This document shows, piece by piece, positions 57,171 through 64,000 of a stretch of 64,000 bases of DNA. Numbering within the stretch: position 1 is the stretch's first letter; the number at the start of each line of letters is the position of its first letter. Where the stretch lies: assembly GCA_036346275.1 (NCBI GenBank), contig CM070711.1, forward strand, positions 65,263,078-65,327,077, in the 5' to 3' direction. The position numbers and the translations under genes are program-made. The DNA comes from Otatea glauca. Taxonomy: Eukaryota > Streptophyta > Magnoliopsida > Poales > Poaceae. Below the pieces are notes generated by a model. It was not told where the DNA came from. It saw only the letters and a program-made list of their open reading frames with translations, and made no database searches.

Positions 57171-59395
57171 TATGTTCTCTCTTAACCGTCCATTTGGCAG
57201 GTCTAAGTTATAATAGTTTAGATTAAAATAAATAAATTTTACAAGCAAAAAAATCATATAACACACTAAACTTTGCTTGAAAGTCCATCCATCATTCGAA
57301 CTATGAAATCAGACATTTGACCCATGAACTTTGCAATCTAGTTCAAATGACACCATGACCTATTTTCACATAGTGGTATTGCTTTGCATGGCGTGATGAG
57401 TAAGCAATTTTGACATGTAGTATAACATGCTGGGCAAGTTTAGGGAGAATGACACGTAGAATAAACCCACAGGGGCTTCTCAAGGCCTGTTTGTTTCAGC
57501 TTTTGATTTTGAATTCTGGTTCTAAAAGCTTAATCATAAACAAACAGCTCGATTCTAGGATTCGATTCTCACAATCGAACCCACCCCAATACACTAGAAT
57601 TCACAATCCAGTTCAAATGTGCTTTTGTGGATTCTGGAATGCACACATATGAAAATACCACTAAACTTCAAAGATAATTACCCACCAATGCCATCAACCC
57701 TGTGTCTCCCAATCCCCCACCCGAGCCCGAGGTGTTGCATCCTCATCTCCTCTGGTACTCCTTCCCCTAGCGGCGCTCCTCTCTTCACCTCATCCTCTCG
57801 CCTGCCGGTGCCTAGAGGGCATTCGTCGGCGCCTGATTGCGGCGGCCTCCTCTTCTCCCCTAGACGCCGCTGCCTACTCATCTCCCCCGGACGCCGCCTC
57901 CTCCTCTCTGCCGGACGCCGCCTCCTCCTCCTCTTCGCCAGACGCCTCCTTCTCTCCGCCCGCCGCCTCTTGTCCGCCCGCGACTTCCTCCTCTTCGTCG
58001 GACGCCGCCGGTCTCCTCCGCTTCGCCCGATGCCGGCGGTCTCCTCTCCGCTCGACGCCGTTGCCTCCTCTCCGACCAAGGTAAACCCCACTCTTGATAC
58101 ATTATACCCTGAATCTTGTCGTTCTAGTGATCACCTGTTCTGAATTTGCCCTCCTCCTTCAGTTCAACATCTAATTTTTCAGATGTGGGGAATTGTTCTG
58201 ATGACGATGGTGATAGATAGTTATAATAGTTATAAGTTTGTTGTTGCTTGCTGCCTTTGTTTGGTACTTAGTTATTTCGCTAATCGTTCCAAGAACCCTG
58301 CTGAAGTAGAAATATGTAGATTATGTAGTCTACTAGTTCTCTGTTGAAGTTGGCAGCCAGGTTATCTGCATAACAAATGTACAAATGGTTTTCTTTGTTG
58401 CCTGATTCTGAAGTTACTAGAAATAAAGGCAGAACTTGGGGGGCACAAGGATGTTATGCAGAAAGCACATTATTTAGCAGAGGGATGCTTGAGATATTCA
58501 AGATATGTGAGAAAAATACCTCATCCAGATTCGCAAAGTAGCAAATCAGTTTTGTACAAGTTTGACAACTCCTCCAGAGGGCCTAGATTTATGCCGATGT
58601 CCTCACGTATAGCTGCATGAGGGCATCCTCGAGTTTGTACTGCTCTTGTATGCTCTTCAAGAAGTGTTCCATGCTTGATCAAGAACTCTCCATCCTCTTT
58701 TGTGAATATATCATTTGTGACATGAACAACAAAAGAGCAAAGAATCAAAAATACCAATTCTACGCTTAACTGGTGGAGACCATTAGGTTCCAATGTTTGA
58801 GAAAACATCACAAAAATGTCAAGTTCTTATCTTACAATGTCAGCCCACTGTAAATGTTGATTGAGATTGACAAACAAGTTTTGCTTCAAATTTGTCATAA
58901 ATGCGGCCAATAAATACTTCTATTTTATGAAGTAAAATTTTGCAGTTCAGAAGAAGGGAAAAATTAAGAACTACATGATCAATAGAATATCCTTCAATAG
59001 TATGACGATGCAATGAAAACATATGATGCCTGATTCTGCAATACTACAAGTCTACAACAACATAGCCCAATCATTTTATTTGAGTACTATCTGCACATCA
59101 CTTAATCACTAATTCACTATGTCAAGAAAACAGAACCTTCAATCATAGCCCACCTTTTGTTGCAAAAGAATCGATTTTCTTGTATTAATTCAGACTTCAT
59201 TAAATTTTCTGGAGAACGAGTTGCTGAAGAACGAGATTAACATGTTTTTTGCCTTGCAGGACACAACATATTGGCTAAGCTACACGATCAACATTAGTAT
59301 TACCTATATTGTGGATGCAAGGTACAGCATTACGATTAGAAAGTGCAATTATAATATTCTATTTTATCTTTATTATCACTTTGACGAATACTCAT
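57171..59395. other. Intergenic region with a GC-rich exon-like block
   Basis: At about 57680-58079 there is a C-rich block with 'ccggacgccgcctcctcctc'-type repeats ending at a good donor (ACCAAG|GTAAAC). It looks like a 5' exon, but no downstream exon with a recognisable protein is found. Near 57490-57600 there is a 'ggcctgtttgtttcagctt'-type transposon-end-like sequence. The remainder, including the short antisense frame at 58521-58811, shows nothing I can support. Confidence 0.4.
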
Positions 59396-59551
59396 AAAAC
59401 AGGGGTGCACCAACGGCCCAATTGCAACAAGCAAAGCCCAGAGCAGCAAGCAGGCGGCCTCGAATACGGCCCACCTAAATAGGCCGCCCCTACTGCTACC
59501 CAAATGCCTACGAGACCATTCAGGAGACCATTCCCGACCGGTCCCGACTTC

Positions 59552-59690
59552 GACTCAAGAGGTTCCCGACCGCAGCGGACGGATCCCCGACCGACTCAAG
59601 CAGGTTCCCGACCCCGCAATGGACGGGATCCCGCGACTCGACTCAACCAGGTTCCCGACCCCGCAATGGACGGGATCCCCGGCCCGACCG
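59552..59690. repeat. Three-copy 41-47 bp repeat in the gypsy LTR
   Basis: The theme gactcaa-ggttcccgacc-gcaatggacgggatcc begins at 59552, 59593 and 59640. Such repeats upstream of the transcription start are common in LTR U3 regions and may act as enhancer units. Confidence 0.75.
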
Positions 59691-60429
59691 AACCATGATA
59701 ATCCCCGCCGAGGGCACGCGTGCGCGCGATCGGAGTCCCGTGTCAACCTAAGGCCACGTGCCCCACGAACGGTCATTCGGTGATCGAGCGAGGCGGTGGT
59801 CCTTCCCAAGACAGCTTGATAGCTGCCGAAGCCACGCCTCCGTCCCATCACCCACCCACCCACAAAGGCAAGGACACGCCTCTCCCGAGGCAACCCAACG
59901 CCACACGCGACTACGACAAAGACCCACATGGATCACAGAGAGCGCCTACGCCACTTCCCGGAGGATTACCTAACCGCTCGACCACTAGACCACCGACCAA
60001 AGATAGGCTCGGCGGCGACGGCCAGCGGAGCAAGCGACCATCGGCGAACGATTACGACGACGGCGGGCAAGACCAAGCCCTAAAAGTAGCTCGCCGCACT
60101 TCGCCAATTCTCGATGTAACCTGCCCTTCAGACGAGTAAAAGGAGGCAGAACCTCCTAACAGTGGCAATGAGTAAGAGCTACAAGAGAGCTTTTCCTCTT
60201 CTTCCTCTTTTCTTTTTCTTCTCCTTCCGGGAGCTAAGTTTAGATCATTCTAGTGTTGAGGCTCCACCTCTCGCTTGTAAAAAAACTGCACGATATCCGC
60301 ACCCCAAATGAATACAACACCAACGCACGAATCGAGTAGGGACCTTCGCCCGAACCAAGATACATCTTGGACTCTGTGGTCTAACCATTCAGTGAGCGGA
60401 ACGCGCAGCCCTTAGACTTACAAATTTAC

Positions 60430-61690
60430 TTGCCGGCGCCAAACGCCGGCGGCTGGGCGCCTGTAGGGGCTTCGCGTCTTCAGCAAAGATCTCCGATTCC
60501 CATTCGCCTCCTTGATGGCATTCTTCTCCAACGACGCAGCATGATCGTGTTCGGAGCTGATCCGCCGGGCTCCTCGCCTTCACCGTCACCTCGGAGGAGA
60601 GCTCACGCCATCCCCGCCGCCGCGGAGGGCGCGTCATGGGAGCCCGACACCATCTCCGCAGCCGCCCCACTCCGGCTTGAGCGCCCATGGCCCCAAAGCC
60701 GAACCCGAGGAGCGCTATACCTCCTTTGGCGAAAGCCCTCCGGCCTGCAGAGATCCCGCCACCTCCCCGCCACGACTTGTAGCTATGGTGGCTACATGCC
60801 AACCTCCGCCCACGAAGTTGTCGGAAGACTCTTCCACCACGGCCCAGCCCGACACGGAGTATCCCGCCGCAGCGCACTCTCGCGAGTGCAACGTGGCGCA
60901 CACCGACGGGCCGTAGCCACCGCGGCTACGACGGTCCCCGTCCGCGCGACCGAGGCACGTGGAGGGGAATACCAGCCACGAAGCGCTGCTGAACGCGCCA
61001 GCTCGCCGCTACCGAGCTCCAACGGCAACGCGAGAGCCGAGGAGCGAAGGTCGAAGCTCGACCGCCCGTGCCAACTCGAGCAGACGAGCCCGAGCCCGCG
61101 CAAGTCCGGGCGACGCAGACGCGCGCGCGCCAAGAGCACCACAAGTTGGGGGCGTAATCCGCGCCCCGCTTTTTCCTCACGCAAGCCAAAACGTGGTCGC
61201 GGCCGCAATGCCGCTCCGAGGCCTTCCGGAGCCCGCAAACCCGAGGCCGAGCTACCTACCGAACCTTCGGTGGTGGAGCGCGCGGCCGTCAAAGACATGC
61301 AGCCTCCGGCCCTACCACACCGGCGCTACTTCCGCCACGGGCCCGCATCGCCATGGAGCCGCACCGGTGCGCCAAGACCGCACCCCACCATGAACCACCC
61401 TGTGCCTCACGCACCCGGTGCGCGGCGCCTCGGTAATGCCTTACGACATCCGCGCCACCTCGGCGCGAAGAAAGATGGCGAGGACGCCGCCCACTCACGT
61501 GTTGCGGATGGTGAGCGCCACTACCACGTACCGAGCCCCGATGGTCCCGACCACGGCTTTTGCTGGGGATCCGCCAGCGATTTCGCCCGATTCGGCGCCT
61601 ACCAACATTGCCAAGTACACCGGGCCACCAACCCAGTGTAAAGAAGTGCGCCACCGAGTGGCTAGCCAACCTCAGACTTGTAAAAAGAAG
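60430..61690 (+). pseudogene. Gypsy gag/protease region, decayed
   Basis: This GC-rich stretch lies between the LTR and the reverse transcriptase. A strong palindrome (gccggcgccaaacgccggc) sits at about 60432, in the place of the primer-binding site. Long open frames exist on both strands but have no clear gag similarity; I infer gag from position only. Confidence 0.45.
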
Positions 61691-62300
61691 AACGGCAATG
61701 GAGAATGTGTGTGACTATACGAGTCTCAACAAAGCATGTCCCAAGGACCCATTCCCTTACTCGATCGACCAAGTCATCGACTCCACCGCTGGTGCGAGTC
61801 TCTTTCCTTTCTCGATGCCTACTCGCTACCACCGATTGCGCTAAAGGAGTCCGACCACCGCGACTTCCTTCATCACTCCGCTCGCTCGCTCGCTATGTCA
61901 CAATGCCCTTCGGCCAAGAACGCGGCGCTACATACCAATATGTATGCAAACGTGCTTCAATGACCGGATCGGCCGCAACGTTGAGGCGATGTCGACGATA
62001 TTGTCGTAAAGACCAGAAGGTCGACGACCTTATCGCCGACCTAGAAGAGACTTTCGCGAACCTTCGACGGTTTCGCATAAAGCTCAACCTGCAGAAGTGC
62101 GCCTTCGGGTCCCCAAAGGAAAGCTCTTAGGCTTCATCGCCTCTCGAGCGAGGCATCGAGGCCAATCAGAGAAGATCTCGCGATCGCAGGATGGGCCCGG
62201 CCAAGAACCTCAAAGGGGTCCAGAGGTCGACCGGTGCTGGCGGCTTTGAGCCGCTTTCGTGTCTCGCCTCGTGACGCGAATGCCGCTCTGCTGCGCTCAA
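61690..62300 (+). pseudogene. Gypsy reverse transcriptase, frameshifted
   Basis: In successive frames one reads VCDYTSLNKACPKDPFPYS, FLDAYSLPPIALKESD, VTMPFG, then the VDDIVV-type active site near 61990 with bases missing. KVDDLIADLEETFANLRRF, LNLQKCAFG and a KLLGF-type end follow. Most breaks are one- to three-base losses. Confidence 0.85.
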
Positions 62301-62809
62301 GAAATCCGACCGCTTCGCTTGACACCGAGGCTCGGGAGGCCTCACCCGCTTGAAGGCCTTCCTGCCCTCCTCCGCCCCGGTCGCCCGGACTGTGAACTGG
62401 CCGCTTCTCTACATCGCGCCACTACCCAGTGTCGCCGCCGGCCCTCGTGGTGGAGCGAGCGGAAGAAGGCCGTGAGCTCAAGGTACAACGGCGGTCTACT
62501 TCATCGATGAGGTACTTTCCGAGTCCAAGACTCGGTACCACAGTGCGTGGTTACTCACGCGGTGCTCATCGCAAAGAGGAAACTCGCTCACTACTTCGAT
62601 CAAGACGCCATCACCGTGGTGACCACGCCCCACTAGGCGAGATCATCCACAATCGCGATGCCTCGTGAAGGATAGCCAAATGGGCGCCGAGCTTAGCGCC
62701 ATGGCATAATATACGCCCCTGACGGCGATCAAGTCGCAGAGCTCGCCGACTTCGCCGCCGAGTGGGCCAAGGCCGCACCACTAAAGGGTCGAAGACCCCG
62801 AGCATCGAC

Positions 62810-63250
62810 AATGTACTTCGACGGTCTTACACCAAGAATGGCGCGGCGCGAGTCGCCATCATCTCCCGCCGAACAAAGCTTCAATACGCCATTAGGTTGC
62901 TCTTCGACGTGACCAACAACATTGCCGAGCACGAGGCTCGCCAACGGTCTCCGGATCGCCGCCGACCTCGGTGCCCGCCGGCTCTACGCCCACGGGACTC
63001 CAAGCTTGTCGTCGACCAAGTCATGAAGGTCGCGGAGCCCGAACGCTCGCATGGCCGCAGCATCGCTGAGAAGCACGCCGAGGAGCGGTTCAAGGGTTTC
63101 GAGCTTCACCATAGCTACGGACGCTACAATGGCGAGGCCGATCACCGCCAATCTTGCCTCCAGCAGAGCCCGCCCCGCCGGATCTTCGTCTCCGACCTCC
63201 TGCGGCCCATCGCCCACCGACTCGACGGTGGCGGCCACCCGACCAATCCA
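62810..63250 (+). pseudogene. Gypsy RNase H, frameshifted
   Basis: A MYFDGSYTKNGA start is followed by LQYAIRLLFDVTNNIAEHEA and DSKLVVDQVMKVAEP, then ERFKGFELHHSYGRYNGEAD. This carries the family's Asp/Glu motifs in correct order, spread over two or more frames. Confidence 0.82.
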
Positions 63251-63389
63251 AAGACGGCCGCTTCGACCGACGCGCGGTCGGGCGTAGACTTGGCCGATCG
63301 CCCGCGTGTGCTAGCACTTGAGTCCGATCGAGGAGGCCCTACATCGACCGCTTGACGGACGGGTCACTTCCCGACTCGACCGAGGCCGG

Positions 63390-64000
63390 CGCCTCGCCGG
63401 CGGCAAAATCTTTCGTCCCGATCGCCTGCACCTCTACAAAAGGAGTCCTCCGGTCCTCCAAAATGTATCTTGACCGACCAAGGAAAACACCGGACGACAT
63501 ACATACGGAGTCTGCGGTCACCACGCAGACCCGATCTCTTGTGGGAAAGGCCTTTCGACAAGGTTTCTATCCGCCAATCACGTGGTCGACGCCGAGCATA
63601 TCGTGACGCACCGCGAAGGATGCCGCTTCTTTGCTCTACAGACGATCCGCCAAATTTCTTTTACAGACGATCCCCATCACGTGGCCTTTTGCCGTCTGGG
63701 ACTCGATTTGGTCGGCCTTCAGAAAGCGCCGGGCTTCACCCACCGCCGTCGCGGTAGATAAGTTCACCAAGTGGATAGAGGCTGCCGGTCGTGAGCGCCA
63801 CGCCGCACAAGCGCCATCTTCTTCCGCGACATCGCTTTTAGGTTTGGAGTCCCAAACTCCATCATCACCGGCAACGAACACGCTTCACGGGAAGGAATTT
63901 CGAGTTCGTGGACGACTTCAACATCCGTGTCGATTGGCGCAGAGCCCATCCGCGACTAACGGCCGTGTCGAGCGCACTAACGCATGATCCTTCAAGGACC
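63390..64000 (+). pseudogene. Gypsy integrase, frameshifted and cut by the window end
   Basis: Visible pieces include SLVGKAFRQGFY, an HC..C zinc-finger-like part near 63600 and the core words TIPITWPFAVW. VAVDKFTKWIEA, RFGVPNSIIT and TNGRVERTNA also appear, up to the last base. Losses inside short G or C runs explain several of the frame changes. Confidence 0.85.

Larger units (their letters stand above)
59400..64000 (+). mobile_element. Ty3-gypsy retrotransposon (Tat-like), cut by the window end
   Basis: An LTR-like region (about 59400-60370) leads to a GC-rich gag region and then to pol in the order reverse transcriptase, RNase H, integrase, which is the gypsy order. Motifs such as CDYTSLNKACPKDPFPY and the RNase H/integrase words are typical of the grass Tat/RIRE2 group. 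The right part lies outside the window, so no target duplication can be read. Frames shift repeatedly. Confidence 0.82.

Noticed and set aside
58521..58811. 96-codon minus-strand frame
   Set aside because: It has no domain, no splice partners and no repeat of known protein motifs; likely chance.
60430..61641. 403-codon open frame in the gypsy element
   Set aside because: High GC keeps it open. Overlapping frames on both strands are also open, and it has no recognisable gag, protease or host domain.

Overview
This window looks like nuclear DNA from a grass (Poaceae). The evidence is GC-rich, intron-containing plant genes, grass-type Ty1-copia, Ty3-gypsy, CACTA and hAT elements nested in one another, and long gene-poor AT-rich stretches. 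A PACMAD grass is likely, but I cannot name the species. There are no bacterial-type operons, no CRISPR array and no rRNA genes.

Four host genes can be reconstructed exon by exon with clean splice phases. They are a secreted GDSL esterase/lipase (+, 12545-15723, 4 exons, 362 aa), an HVA22/DP1-type ER membrane-shaping protein (-, 45949-46812, 4 exons, 152 aa), an EMBRYONIC FLOWER 1-like Polycomb-associated protein (-, 47991-51794, 3 exons, 991 aa) and an oil body-associated protein (DUF1264/OBAP; -, 53623-54472, 2 exons, 249 aa). All four are open throughout, in contrast to the broken transposon reading frames around them.

Layout. 1-12.4 kb: intergenic, with foldback MITE-like repeats, a copia fragment, and a hAT element (5080-8764) holding a second hAT (5482-7720) that carries an exon-intron gene copy with a transit-peptide-like N terminus. 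12.5-15.7 kb: the GDSL gene, followed 77 bp after its stop by a complete reverse-oriented copia element (15801-22196, TSD GTAAC). 22.2-24.4 kb: gene flank, a gypsy LTR candidate and an orphan exon. 24.45-37.12 kb: a large CACTA (En/Spm) element with TNP2, a second ORF and a Ulp1-like protease, and three arrays of the same hairpin motif. 37.2-39.2 kb: an unknown broken gene split by a third hAT (37721-38712, perfect 8-bp TSD) that contains an LRR-receptor exon. 39.3-45.5 kb: a non-autonomous LTR element (LARD-like) with CACTA, MITE and hAT insertions and a broken rhomboid-protease segment. 45.9-54.5 kb: the HVA22, EMF1-like and OBAP genes, all on the minus strand. 54.7-57.2 kb: a non-autonomous CACTA built from ten ~196-bp tandem repeats, starting 253 bp upstream of the OBAP start codon. 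59.4-64 kb: a Ty3-gypsy element running off the end.

The main themes are repeated capture of host gene pieces by elements of different classes, and a GDSL-lipase/oil-body-protein neighbourhood that may be an old synteny stretched by transposons. I found no clearly new enzymatic system. The most novel-looking objects are the captured genes and the hairpin arrays next to promoters.
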